Of a stretch of DNA of 64,000 bases, positions 9,170 to 17,902 are shown one piece after another. The position numbers and the translations under genes are program-made. Position 1 is the stretch's first letter. Each line of letters opens with the position of its first letter. Under the pieces are notes generated by a model. It made no database searches, was not told where the DNA came from, and saw nothing but the letters and a program-made list of their open reading frames with translations. Origin of the DNA: Bacillus sp. SA1-12 (GTDB lineage: Bacteria; Bacillota; Bacilli; Bacillales; Bacillaceae); the NCBI RefSeq assembly GCF_000981385.1, contig NZ_LATZ01000018.1, positions 1-64,000 of the forward strand. Direction: 5' to 3'.

Positions 9170-10027
9170 TTACCATAACGCGAGTGGCTGTTTCATACTA
9201 GGTTTTGGATAGATTGAGTCTAATTGCTCCAAATCTTGCTGTGTTAATTGAATCTTAGCTGCTTTCACATTATCTAACACGTGAGCGGTATTACTAGATT
9301 GTGGTATAGCAATTGTTTGACCATTTCGAATACACCATGCTAATAAAACTTGAAATCTATCTGAATGATGTTTATCAGCAATTTCATTTAAAACTTTTTG
9401 TTTAGTTAGATTAGTACCGAAGCTATCACCCCTAGCAACTGGGGCATAGGCGATTAATGGCATTTCAAGTTTGTTCATCATAGGTACTAAATCGAATTCA
9501 ATTCCTCGATCTCCCAAATTATAACGTACTTGATTTGTTGCACATTTTATACCATCAGGTAATTGCATTATTTTTTCTATATCATCAACATCTAAATTAG
9601 AAACACCCCATGACTTAATTTTCCCCTGACTTTTTACTTTCTCTAAGGCTTCAATAGTCTCTTCAATAGGAATATTCCCTTTCCAATGGAGTAAGTATAG
9701 ATCTAAATAATCTGTATTTAATCTTTTTAAGCTATTTTCTATACTAATCGGTAATTGCTTTTTTGATGCATTTGAAGGGAGAACTTTTGAAATGAGAAAT
9801 AATTCTTCACGGTTATAAGGCTTAATAGCATGTGCAACTAATCTCTCTGCATTTCCATCACCATACATTTCAGCAGTATCAATAACTTGAACGCCATTAT
9901 CAAGACCAACTCTTATTGCTTCTACTTCTTGTTCAAATTTATATGCTTTGTCTCCCATACTCCAAGTGCCTAAGCCAATGGGAAAAACGTTCCTTCCTGC
10001 AATTTTTACTTTATTCAATTTTTTCAC
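9170..10027 (-). CDS. Aldo/keto reductase
   Basis: This is a 285-residue NADPH-dependent oxidoreductase of the aldo/keto reductase (beta/alpha)8 barrel family, acting on aldehydes or ketones in the cytoplasm. Visible motifs are GLGTWSMGD at the N-terminus, the catalytic DTAEMYGDGNAE (Asp and Tyr), LISKVLPSN (Lys), YLDLYLLHW (His) and GVSNLDVDDIEKI. The C-terminal cofactor region reads AIPQSSNTAHVLDN. The start ATG follows GAGGAG. It lies 147 nt downstream of an MFS exporter on the same strand, so the two may be cotranscribed. The substrate cannot be told from sequence. Confidence 0.9.
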   Translation of the reverse strand: MKKLNKVKIAGRNVFPIGLGTWSMGDKAYKFEQEVEAIRVGLDNGVQVIDTAEMYGDGNAERLVAHAIKPYNREELFLISKVLPSNASKKQLPISIENSLKRLNTDYLDLYLLHWKGNIPIEETIEALEKVKSQGKIKSWGVSNLDVDDIEKIMQLPDGIKCATNQVRYNLGDRGIEFDLVPMMNKLEMPLIAYAPVARGDSFGTNLTKQKVLNEIADKHHSDRFQVLLAWCIRNGQTIAIPQSSNTAHVLDNVKAAKIQLTQQDLEQLDSIYPKPSMKQPLALW

Positions 10028-10174
10028 TCCTCAACTGAAAATTTTATTGCTGATTTCGAGATGATCTCCAATTAAATATGGCTATTTTATCATTCATAAA
10101 AATGGATCAGAGCCCAAAAATATCTTTTACTGATCGCTGAAATCTAGATTGTTTATGTCAATCTATGCTTCTGC

Positions 10175-11374
10175 TTAATTAGAAGCAAAAGATCCTTCTC
10201 TATGCTTTTCTGCTTGTCTTGAAGCGTTAAACATATTGTTTCTTAGCAGGATAACAGCAAGGCTTAGGATTACGGATAGGATTCCTACTAATACGACGTA
10301 TGGTGTGCCCATTTCTGAAATGAATAATCCACCTGCAGCTGCACCAACTGTTGTTCCTACGTTACATGCTGAAATAAATAAACCATTGGCAAAATCAGGA
10401 GCTTCTGGAGCTGTAGATGAAATCAAATATTGATTAATATTAGCCATGATTCCTCCAGCCAATATTCCCCACAGGAAAGTGAGTATTACCATAGGTACGG
10501 CAAACTCTCCAGTGAAAAATAAAAGGATGTAAACTACACTCAACAACAAAGGAAAAGTTAAGATGGACTTAATTGGACGTTTAGTTAGTACCCTCCCTGC
10601 AACGATGTTTCCAATAATATTAGCTCCACCGAAAACGAATAACGTTAAACTGATGGTATTCGGAGACATTTGGGTAACAGTTTCCAGATACTCAGCAATA
10701 TAACTATATACCCCAAATACGGAGGCATTTAATAAAATGACAGCTACTATAGAAACCCATATAATGAATTTTTTTAATACAGCAAGTTGCTCACCATAAG
10801 ATTGTCTTTCTTCAACAGGCATAGATGGTACAAAAATCAATGTAGCGACCAATACAACTGCATTTACAATAGCAAAGAATGCCATCGCCATTTCATACGA
10901 AACAGCACTATCTATAAAACTTGCAATTGGGACACCGGCTACCATACCGGCAGATACACCTATAAATACTTTTGAAACAGCTTTTGGAGCTTCTTCAGGA
11001 TTTACTGAGGAAGCGGCTACGGTAAATGCCATGGAACAATAAACCGGATGGAAAAGAGCTAGCGCGATACGAATGATTAATAGAAGGTTAAAATTAGTTA
11101 CAAATACGGATGCGATGTTTCCCACAACGAAAACACCTAATACAAGTAACATCACCTTCTTTCGATTGATCCCGGATAACAATAACGGCATCGTTGGTCC
11201 AGATACCGCAATAGCTAGAGCAAATAAACTAACCGTCAATCCTGCTTTTGATATGCTAACGTTAAAATAATCAGCAATGGAAGGCAATAACCCAATAACT
11301 CCCATTTCGGTATTTAAGATGCCGAAAACTCCTACGGTCAATATGAAAATTAACAAATTATTTCGTTTAGTCAA
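10175..11374 (-). CDS. MFS efflux transporter (AraJ/DHA1 type)
   Basis: The protein has 399 residues and twelve predicted membrane spans. It has the DHA1 drug:H+ antiporter look: ILTVGVFGILNTEMGVIGLLP in the first helix and an R-K loop after helix 2 (GINRKKVM). The best start is the TTG at 11374, which has AGGAGG 8 nt upstream and gives MTKRNNLLIF. A longer reading from 11401 has no ribosome site. The start choice is supported by the paralogue at 15208-16383, which begins MNKQNNNLLILILTIGVFGI. It is followed by an aldo/keto reductase. The exported compound is unknown. Confidence 0.88.
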   Translation of the reverse strand: MTKRNNLLIFILTVGVFGILNTEMGVIGLLPSIADYFNVSISKAGLTVSLFALAIAVSGPTMPLLLSGINRKKVMLLVLGVFVVGNIASVFVTNFNLLLIIRIALALFHPVYCSMAFTVAASSVNPEEAPKAVSKVFIGVSAGMVAGVPIASFIDSAVSYEMAMAFFAIVNAVVLVATLIFVPSMPVEERQSYGEQLAVLKKFIIWVSIVAVILLNASVFGVYSYIAEYLETVTQMSPNTISLTLFVFGGANIIGNIVAGRVLTKRPIKSILTFPLLLSVVYILLFFTGEFAVPMVILTFLWGILAGGIMANINQYLISSTAPEAPDFANGLFISACNVGTTVGAAAGGLFISEMGTPYVVLVGILSVILSLAVILLRNNMFNASRQAEKHREGSFASN

Positions 11375-11510
11375 AAAGGTACCTCCTAACTTCTTTTTCA
11401 AGCGTTAATTATATAAAATAAGAGAAAAATAACCCTATTAAGACTCTTTTTACAGGGCTACGAGATGATTAATCATGTGTTTTGTTACATACTACAACCA
11501 TAACCCACCC

Positions 11511-11675
11511 TCATCCAGTTTTTTCTTTTAAGAAGAAATTTACTGGATGCTGTTTTGCTAGAAAAGAGCTCGTTTCAAATAGCGTCACGGAATTAGATGC
11601 ACCATCTGCAATGGGAACAAAAATCAGGTTTAATTTATCAATTAATTCCCACCCAATAAAGTTAGCTTGTAGCAG
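11511..11675 (-). pseudogene. Fragment of a RibD-C / dihydrofolate reductase-family protein
   Basis: In one minus-strand frame ending at TGA 11511-11513 the residues run LLQANFIGWELIDKLNLIFVP, IADGASNSVTLFE, then HPVNFFLKEKTG. This matches the C-terminal pattern of small RibD-like reductases (LIDE..L...PVADG....TLFE). Nothing of the N-terminal two thirds is present upstream. A plus-strand ORF over the same bases looks like its shadow. The gene is a truncated remnant. Confidence 0.55.
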
Positions 11676-11791
11676 ATAATATATGGTTTATCCAATGTTA
11701 TTTCCACCTTAATAAGTTATAAAATACTGCCCTAATAATTGAGGGCAGTATTTTATTTTACGATAGTACATCGTCTAACAGTTTATGAATC

Positions 11792-12628
11792 CTAATAGTC
11801 GAGGGACGTGGAAAGTTCCAAATAAGCATTGATCTGTTTCTGTAGTTCTGCCACCTTTTGTTCAGCACCAGCAACGGCATCTGCACCGGCGATCCATCGG
11901 GATGGTGCTTGTTCCTGATTTACGATGGTAATTAGAGCCTTAGCAAGTTTTACTGGATCGCCTTCTTGTTTCCCATTTTTTTCTTTCCAAAAAGCATGAT
12001 ATTGCGCATTACGCTCGGCGTAATCTTCAATAGATGGTTCAGCAAGGAATTTTGATTCTGGTTCTAGAAGTTCGGTACGGAAAAACCCTGGTTCCACAAT
12101 AGTCGTTTTAATACCGAATGGAGCGACATCCTGATGTAACGACTCCATAAAACCTTCAAGACCGAACTTCGAAGCTGCATAAGCGGCATTGTATTCAAAT
12201 CCAACTAATCCTGCAAGAGAAGAGATTGAAATGATGTGTCCAGAGCGAGCATGACGCATCACTGGCAATACGGCACGGGTTACGTTCATGGGACCAATAA
12301 GATTTGTCGCTAGTTGCCGTTCTATCTGTTGTGGGGTTAATTCCTCAAAGAATCCGCCATAGAAGTTACCTGCGTTGTTGACTAATACATCAATACGTCC
12401 AAATCGTTCAACAGCCGACTTAACTGCAATCTCAGCATCTGTTGGGTCAGTGACATCTAACTTTACAATTAACAGATTATCGTGTTCTCCAAAAACTTGG
12501 GATAATTTATCAGTATTACGTCCAGTGGCAACGACCTGATAACCTTCAGTAATAGCAGCTTTTACAAACTCAACGCCCATTCCACGTCCAGCACCTGTGA
12601 TAAACCAAACTTTCTTATTTTCAGGCAT
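11792..12628 (-). CDS. Short-chain dehydrogenase/reductase
   Basis: This is a 278-residue classical SDR. It shows the cofactor motif TGAGRGMG (residues 11-18), NNAG (LVNNAGNFYGG) and the catalytic Ser-Tyr-Lys set in ISISSLAG and YNAAYAASKFGLEGF. These enzymes use NAD(P)H to interconvert carbonyls and alcohols. The start ATG has AGGAGG upstream. It follows a second SDR gene by 66 nt on the same strand, and both face a divergent LysR gene, so an operon controlled by that regulator is likely. A broken copy of this gene's middle part lies at 14559-14699. The substrate is unknown. Confidence 0.9.
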   Translation of the reverse strand: MPENKKVWFITGAGRGMGVEFVKAAITEGYQVVATGRNTDKLSQVFGEHDNLLIVKLDVTDPTDAEIAVKSAVERFGRIDVLVNNAGNFYGGFFEELTPQQIERQLATNLIGPMNVTRAVLPVMRHARSGHIISISSLAGLVGFEYNAAYAASKFGLEGFMESLHQDVAPFGIKTTIVEPGFFRTELLEPESKFLAEPSIEDYAERNAQYHAFWKEKNGKQEGDPVKLAKALITIVNQEQAPSRWIAGADAVAGAEQKVAELQKQINAYLELSTSLDY

Positions 12629-12694
12629 ATTTTTTACCTCCTAGTTTTATCTTCGATTTTATCTTTTTGGAAAATATTTCTTCTCGGACATCTA

Positions 12695-13438
12695 TTAAAG
12701 AGCTTGTTTGGTTGGACGAATCAAGATTTCGCTTATCGAAACAGTTTCAGGAGTGTTAATGGCATAAGCTACTGCTTCTGCCACGTCCTCTGACTTTATT
12801 CCGTATCCTTCGGTACGTGCACTTTTCCTTGCCATTTCTTGTGTGTCCGGATCATTTATAGTGTTATATAACTCAGTATCCACCGCTCCTGGAGAAATAA
12901 TGGTGCTGCGAATGCTAGTTTCCCGTTCTTCTTGACGTAACCCTTCCATAATGGCACGAACAGCAAATTTTGTCCCAGAGTACACAGCTGAACCATTCCA
13001 TACAGCATGACCAGCTACAGAGTCAGTTGCAATAATGTGACCTGATTGTTGTTTTTTCATGATAGGTAATACTGCAGCAATCCCATTTAAAACACCCATA
13101 ATATTGATGTCTAGCATCTGTCGCCATTCATCAAAGCGCGTTTCTGAAAGTGGAGCAAGTGGCATCACTCCAGCATTATTGTAGAGTACATCGACACGAC
13201 CATATTTCTCGATTGCCAAATCAACAACAGCTTGTACTTCCTCTTTATTTCTAACATCTGCAACAGCATATGAAATTTCAGCATTTGGTATGGATTCAAC
13301 CAGTGCTTTCAAGCGATCTACACGTCGAGCCGCAATGACTAGCTTTGCTCCTTCTTGTGCAAGTTTCTTGGTGGTTGCTTCACCAATTCCACTTGATGCA
13401 CCCATAATGACAACAACTTTATTTTGAATAGTAGACAT
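12695..13438 (-). CDS. Short-chain dehydrogenase/reductase (YdfG-like)
   Basis: This is a 247-residue classical SDR with the cofactor motif GASSGIGE, YNNAGVMPLAPL, and the catalytic serine and YSGTKFAVRA (Tyr-X3-Lys). The ATG at 13438 is preferred over the GTG at 13450 because AAAGGG then sits at a usable distance. It is the first gene of a probable two-SDR operon and is divergent from the LysR gene at 13611, with 172 bp between the starts. Its pattern resembles NADP-dependent serine/3-hydroxy acid dehydrogenases, but the substrate is a guess. Confidence 0.88.
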   Translation of the reverse strand: MSTIQNKVVVIMGASSGIGEATTKKLAQEGAKLVIAARRVDRLKALVESIPNAEISYAVADVRNKEEVQAVVDLAIEKYGRVDVLYNNAGVMPLAPLSETRFDEWRQMLDINIMGVLNGIAAVLPIMKKQQSGHIIATDSVAGHAVWNGSAVYSGTKFAVRAIMEGLRQEERETSIRSTIISPGAVDTELYNTINDPDTQEMARKSARTEGYGIKSEDVAEAVAYAINTPETVSISEILIRPTKQAL

Positions 13439-13534
13439 ATTAAATGACACCCTTTCTTAATCTTGTATCAACTAAAGAATTCAACGTTCTTCGTTATTTA
13501 TTTTAACTTGCTTATTGTTTATATCCAATTACTT

Positions 13535-13554
13535 ATATCTCATATCAAGATATG
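13535..13554. promoter_or_regulatory. Candidate LysR operator
   Basis: ATATC-N9-GATAT and the nested CATATC-AA-GATATG dyad lie in the divergent gap between the SDR pair and the LysR gene. This is the size and position of a LysR-type T-N11-A box. Binding is inferred. Confidence 0.45.
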
Positions 13555-13610
13555 TTTGAAATGCATATCAGAAACATTTATACTAAAGCATTATAAAGGA
13601 GGAGTTACAT

Positions 13611-14519
13611 GTGGATTTAAGAGTTTTACGATATTTTCTTACAGTTGCAAGAGAAGGAAGCATGACGGCGGCTGCTGATTTTTTGCATGTAACACAACCA
13701 ACCTTGTCAAGACAGTTAAAAGACCTTGAACAAGAATTAGGGAAAAAATTATTTATTCGCAGTAGCCACAGTATCATTCTTACAGATGAAGGAATGATAC
13801 TGCGAAGGAGAGCAGAAGAAATCCTTGATATGGTCGATAAATTAGAGGCAGAATTTAGTTCCATGGAAGAAACAATAAGTGGTGATGTTTACATAGGTGG
13901 TGGGGAAACAGAAGCCATGAAACAGATTGCACGGGTAGTAAAAGAATTACAATTTCGTTATCCAAATATCCGGTATCACCTCTACAGTGGAAACGAAGAC
14001 GATGTGACTGAACGGCTTGACAAAGGATTGCTTGACTTTGGTATTTTAATTCAACCAGCTGACTTATCAAAATACAATTATATCGATATCCCTGGCAAAG
14101 ATGTTTGGGGCGTTGTGATGAGGAAAGACAGTCCTCTTGCTTTCAAAGATACCATTCAAGGAGTGGATTTATTAAATGTTCCCTTGATCTGTTCACGACA
14201 GGCTATGAAGCAGACATTTTCTAAAAATGAATTTGCGGATTGGTTTGGTGAAGACTTTGATAAATTAAACGTCGTGACTACCTACAATCTTGCATATAAT
14301 GCTGCCATTATGGTTAATGAGGGTATTGGTTATGCGGTAACAATTGATAAAATAGTGAATACGTCTGGTGATAGTAACCTTTGTTTTAGACCGCTAGAGC
14401 CAAGACTTGAATCTGGCTTAAATATTGTTTGGAAGAAGCATCAGGTTTTTTCCGCTGCAGCTGATATGTTTTTAAAAGAAATTCAATCGAAATTTACAAA
14501 TTCTTTATCAGATGTATAG
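13611..14519 (+). CDS. LysR-family transcriptional regulator
   Basis: This 302-residue regulator has the LysR winged helix at the N-terminus (LRYFLTVAREGSMTAAADFLHVTQPTLSRQLKDLEQELG) and a periplasmic-binding-like effector domain after about residue 90. The GTG start has AAGGAGGAG 7 nt upstream. It is transcribed away from two SDR genes. LysR proteins commonly repress themselves and activate the divergent operon, which fits the dyad at 13535-13554. The effector is unknown. Confidence 0.9.
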   Translation: MDLRVLRYFLTVAREGSMTAAADFLHVTQPTLSRQLKDLEQELGKKLFIRSSHSIILTDEGMILRRRAEEILDMVDKLEAEFSSMEETISGDVYIGGGETEAMKQIARVVKELQFRYPNIRYHLYSGNEDDVTERLDKGLLDFGILIQPADLSKYNYIDIPGKDVWGVVMRKDSPLAFKDTIQGVDLLNVPLICSRQAMKQTFSKNEFADWFGEDFDKLNVVTTYNLAYNAAIMVNEGIGYAVTIDKIVNTSGDSNLCFRPLEPRLESGLNIVWKKHQVFSAAADMFLKEIQSKFTNSLSDV

Positions 14520-14558
14520 GAAAAGCTCGAAACATATTAAAAATTCTTTCTTATAATC

Positions 14559-14699
14559 AATTCCTCAAAGAAGCCACCATAAAAATTACCTGCAGTGTTG
14601 TTCAACACAACAATGCGTCCAAATCGGGCTATTGCCAATTTGATGGCAGCCTTGGCTTCTTTAGGTCATTAATATCCATTTTCAAGATCAACAGATCGA
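14559..14699 (-). pseudogene. Short-chain dehydrogenase fragment
   Basis: The bases closely match 12339-12484, the middle of the SDR gene at 11792-12628. The shared run includes AATTCCTCAAAGAA, ATTACCTGC, a GTTGTT stretch and GCGTCCAAATCG. Small deletions and an early stop break the frame. It covers only the segment around the NNAG motif and is therefore a decayed partial duplicate or the remnant of a related gene. Confidence 0.65.
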
Positions 14700-14712
14700 T
14701 TTTCCATCAAAA

Positions 14713-14736
14713 GAGGCACGCGGTTTAGGCGTGCCC
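14713..14736 (-). terminator. Probable terminator after the nucleotidyltransferase remnant
   Basis: GGCACGC (14715-14721) pairs with GCGTGCC (14729-14735) around a 7-nt loop. Read on the minus strand the stem is followed by TCTTTTG, a weak T-rich tail. Confidence 0.5.
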
Positions 14737-14765
14737 CCTAATATGTTGCTAGGAATACTCGTTAT

Positions 14766-15023
14766 TCATTCTTTATGACAAACAGATAACAACAGACGAT
14801 GAAAACTAGCTTGAAAACCTCTATCCGTACTAGGGATAAAAAACATATCTAAATCTGATAATTTAGTTGCTCTTCCTTGAGCATAGGTACCATAATATGC
14901 AATTAAAGCAATATCAACCTTATATTTCGTTTTTAAATTTTCAACCAATATTTCAGCAATCTTAAATACTTCTTCCACTTTAATCAGCCTTTCTATATAC
15001 GATGAATTAGGATTAAGACTCAT
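14766..15023 (-). pseudogene. Truncated nucleotidyltransferase-domain protein
   Basis: The 85 residues end shortly after the nucleotidyltransferase signature YYGTYAQGRATKLSDLDMFFIP (a G-S/T-x8-D-x-D type motif). Relatives of this type are usually about 250 residues or longer and continue with a helical domain that is missing here. No ribosome site of note precedes the ATG at 15023. The gene is most likely a truncated remnant, although a short expressed protein cannot be excluded. Confidence 0.6.
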
Positions 15024-15060
15024 TCTATTAAAGCGTTTAAAATCCCTCTTTTTTACTATC

Positions 15061-15152
15061 CTTCACCGTTAGCTCCACAAGAAAAAAGATCGCCGCAGCG
15101 ATCCCATCTTTAATTCTTGCCCCCTATTGTTTAAGTAGAATCCTTCACAAAC
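15061..15152 (+). repeat. Dispersed intergenic repeat, copy E
   Basis: The blocks run CACCGTTAGCTCCACAAGAA, a perfect GATCGC-CGCA-GCGATC hairpin, CCCTATTGTTTAAGT and ATCCTTCACAAA. The order and the last block match copies A and C in the first 6 kb. Confidence 0.5.
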
Positions 15153-15207
15153 TCTTTAACTCCGAACTTATTTTAATGAAAAAAAGCTGCCTAAAGACAG
15201 CACATTC

Positions 15208-16383
15208 TTAACTAGCAAAATGTTCTGTCCTAGCAGTGAACATATAACGACTCAGAATAATAGATGCTAAGCCCAAAAGTAAGAATAATAATCCTCCTAA
15301 TACGATATATTGCGTACCCATTCCTGCTATAATTAATCCACCTACTCCTGTACCTATTGTTACCCCTATATTCCCACACGATAAAAACAATCCGTTTGCG
15401 AAATCAGGAGCATCTGGAGCCGCAGAGGTAATCCAATATTGACTAACACTATTTGATATAGCGAATAATATCCCCCACAATAAAATGGTTATCATCATAG
15501 GTCCAATGGACTTCCCTGTTATGAATGACAATAAATGAACGATTCCTAATACGATTGGGAAAGATATTGCAGTTTTAACGGCATTTTTAGAAAGCAGCCT
15601 TCCACCTAACAAGGCTCCAATAAGACTTGCTACCCCTAATAAAAATAACGCAAAAGTTAAAATGTTCCCCGAGATATTCGTAATAGATTCAAGATATTCA
15701 GTAATGAAGGTATTAATACTCGAAGTTCCTGAATTTAAAAATATCACTGTTGCAATGGCTAACCAAACAATTGGCTTTTTCAATACACTAATCTGAGCTC
15801 CATAAGAAAGTCTTTCTTTAACAGGTAAGGAGGGAACAAATATCAATGTAGCTACGAAAGCAATACTATTTACGATGGCAAAGAATAATATCGACATTTG
15901 TATGGAAGTTTGATTAGCAATAAAATTAGTGATTGGTACACCAAGTATCATGCCTGCGGATACTCCCATAATCACTTTAGATACAGCCTTTGGAGCTTCT
16001 TCTGTGCTAACAGAAGTCGCAGCTACTGTCAAAGCCAATGAACAATATATTGGATGAAAAAAGGCTGGAATGACACGAGCGATTAGCAAAACTGTAAAAT
16101 TAGATGCAAACATTGAGACAAAGTTGCCTACAATGAAAATACCAAGTACAAGTAGCATGACCGTCCTACGATTTATTCCTGAAAACAATAACGGCATAAT
16201 AGGTCCAGATATTGCAACAACCAGCGCAAAGAGGCTCACTAGCAGCCCTGCTCTAGATACACTTATATCAAATTGCTCAGCTATGGTAGGTAATATCCCA
16301 ATGACACCCATCTCTGTAGTTAAAATTCCAAAAACTCCTATAGTTAATATGAGTATTAGTAAATTATTATTTTGTTTATTCAT
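15208..16383 (-). CDS. MFS efflux transporter, paralogue of 10175-11374
   Basis: This is a 391-residue, twelve-span DHA1-type exporter. It aligns along its whole length with the MFS protein at 10175-11374, sharing the FGILxTEMGVIGxLP first helix, SGxNRRxVMLLVLG, YCSxAxTVAAxSVxxEEAPKAVSK and APDAPDFANGLF regions. It lies 23 nt downstream of a MerR gene, so it is almost certainly expressed from the MerR-type promoter at 16822-16852. That makes a drug or toxic-metabolite exporter induced by the MerR ligand likely. Confidence 0.9.
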   Translation of the reverse strand: MNKQNNNLLILILTIGVFGILTTEMGVIGILPTIAEQFDISVSRAGLLVSLFALVVAISGPIMPLLFSGINRRTVMLLVLGIFIVGNFVSMFASNFTVLLIARVIPAFFHPIYCSLALTVAATSVSTEEAPKAVSKVIMGVSAGMILGVPITNFIANQTSIQMSILFFAIVNSIAFVATLIFVPSLPVKERLSYGAQISVLKKPIVWLAIATVIFLNSGTSSINTFITEYLESITNISGNILTFALFLLGVASLIGALLGGRLLSKNAVKTAISFPIVLGIVHLLSFITGKSIGPMMITILLWGILFAISNSVSQYWITSAAPDAPDFANGLFLSCGNIGVTIGTGVGGLIIAGMGTQYIVLGGLLFLLLGLASIILSRYMFTARTEHFAS

Positions 16384-16406
16384 ATTTAGCTCCTCTCTCC
16401 ATTACC

Positions 16407-16796
16407 TTAATCTTCTATATCTCTTTTCATCTTTTTTTCATTTACTACGACAGAACGTTCATAATTCACTATTTTTCGATTCAAAAGTTCCAAGGGTTTC
16501 TGAAGCTCATTAATTCTTTCAACCAACTTGTCTCTTTGTTCGATTAACAGTTCTTTTCTTGTTTGAATGGTCTCATCGCCTTGATGAACCATTTTCATGT
16601 ACTCTAGCAACAACTCTATCGACATGCCTGCTTCACGAAAATACAAAATTCCTTGAATCAACTGACAGTCCTCTTCTGTGTACTCCCGTTGCCCTCTATC
16701 GTTACGGGTTATACGGGGAATTAGACCAATTCGTTCATAATAACGTAGGGTATCAAGTGAGATGCCAAATTTTTCACTTACTTCTGAGATCAACAT
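16407..16796 (-). CDS. MerR-family transcriptional regulator
   Basis: This 129-residue protein has the MerR winged helix (ISEVSEKFGISLDTLRYYERIGLIP), the RNDRGQREYTEED wing and a long dimerisation helix (residues 75-120). The protein resembles the NmlR/AdhR group that senses aldehydes or electrophiles. Its only cysteine is Cys44 in EEDCQLI. As I recall AdhR, its conserved cysteine falls at the position held here by Tyr in ILYFREAG, so redox sensing by that cysteine is doubtful. It is followed by an MFS exporter and preceded by a promoter with a dyad in a 19-bp spacer, so it probably regulates itself. Confidence 0.9.
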   Translation of the reverse strand: MLISEVSEKFGISLDTLRYYERIGLIPRITRNDRGQREYTEEDCQLIQGILYFREAGMSIELLLEYMKMVHQGDETIQTRKELLIEQRDKLVERINELQKPLELLNRKIVNYERSVVVNEKKMKRDIED

Positions 16797-16821
16797 ATTT
16801 TTGTCCTCCTTTACTTACGAA

Positions 16822-16852
16822 ACTATAACAACTGGAGTGAACTCCATGTCAA
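16822..16852 (-). promoter_or_regulatory. MerR-type promoter P1 for merR-MFS
   Basis: On the minus strand the -35 is TTGACA (16852-16847) and the -10 is TATAGT (16827-16822), with a 19-bp spacer. The spacer contains the dyad TGGAGT-TC-ACTCCA. An over-long spacer with a central dyad is the hallmark of MerR-activated promoters. Confidence 0.75.
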
Positions 16853-16964
16853 GGGTATTTAATAATTTTCTTTTTAAACTTCTTTTCAATATTCTGCTCA
16901 CTATAATCCTTAAAGGCGCACTCCAACACAAGTTTTATAAGATTTTTTCTACTAACAAAGACTC

Positions 16965-17732
16965 TTAAAAACTACCCAATCTTTCTTTGATAAAATCCAG
17001 TGTCATCCTGACGACCTTCTCTTCATCATCCATTGTAAGTATATGGCCTGCTCCAGGGAGAACGACTAGTTCTACAGAAGAAAAAGTAGTTGTTGCACGC
17101 TTTGAGTAGTGTAGAGGAACCATATTGTCTGCATCACCGTGGAATATTAGGACATCTCTGGTATAGCTTTTCATTATTTCATAAACATCATTATCCCAAA
17201 TATCTTCTACATATTTTCTGCTGAGTGTCATATGGCTGAAATTGAAAGTATCAAGTATAAGCTCCTTTTGCTTAAAACGGTTTTTAAACATATCTTGAAT
17301 TACATAAGCAGGGCATAACAAAATTAACCCTCTAATTTCTGAACATCTATTTGCAGCAGTAACCGTACTAACAAACCCCCCCTGGCTCAATCCACAGAGA
17401 AACAGGTTTTTTTCATCAACAAAATTCTGTGGTTTTATAGTGTCAATTACCGCATTCAAATCTGTTATTTCTGTCATTACAGACATTTCCTTCGGTGTTC
17501 CTTCACTCCTGCTGTTTGCGGAACCACCACAAAAATCAAAGCTATAAGTAGCAATCCCTTGTTCTGCAAGCAACTTCATGGGATACGGCTCCATGTTATA
17601 TCCATATCCATGTGCATAGATTAGTGTGGGAGCAGGAGTGGTTAATTCGAATATGGGCAACGCCGTAATACGTTTATTTCCGTTATAGCATATAAGTTCT
17701 TGTTTTTTGTATTTTCGTTTTTGTGATTTCAT
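16965..17732 (-). CDS. Alpha/beta hydrolase
   Basis: This is a 255-residue hydrolase with the nucleophile elbow GLSQGGF, HGYGYN after the third strand (oxyanion region), the acid in HGDADNMVPL and the catalytic histidine in GAGHIL. It is a serine esterase or acyl hydrolase of the kind found beside detoxification genes. The ATG follows GGAGGT. The upstream MerR-type promoter at 17760-17790 places it in the same candidate regulon as the MFS pump and the aldo/keto reductases. Confidence 0.88.
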   Translation of the reverse strand: MKSQKRKYKKQELICYNGNKRITALPIFELTTPAPTLIYAHGYGYNMEPYPMKLLAEQGIATYSFDFCGGSANSRSEGTPKEMSVMTEITDLNAVIDTIKPQNFVDEKNLFLCGLSQGGFVSTVTAANRCSEIRGLILLCPAYVIQDMFKNRFKQKELILDTFNFSHMTLSRKYVEDIWDNDVYEIMKSYTRDVLIFHGDADNMVPLHYSKRATTTFSSVELVVLPGAGHILTMDDEEKVVRMTLDFIKERLGSF

Positions 17733-17759
17733 CTGTTCGTTACCTCCTTTACTTACGAA

Positions 17760-17790
17760 AGCATAAATGCTGGAGTTAACTCCACATCAA
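17760..17790 (-). promoter_or_regulatory. MerR-type promoter P2 for the hydrolase gene
   Basis: The minus strand reads TTGATG (17790-17785), a 19-bp spacer with the perfect dyad TGGAGTTAACTCCA, then TATGCT (17765-17760). Both the 19-bp spacing and the dyad match P1 and P3. Confidence 0.75.
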
Positions 17791-17902
17791 GTTATTTATC
17801 AACTGCCTAACAACCTAGTACGTACATTATTGGTTAATGATTAAAAGATATGTAGAGGCATCAACACTTCCTAAGCATCAAAAAATGACCTATTAAAAAC
17901 TG

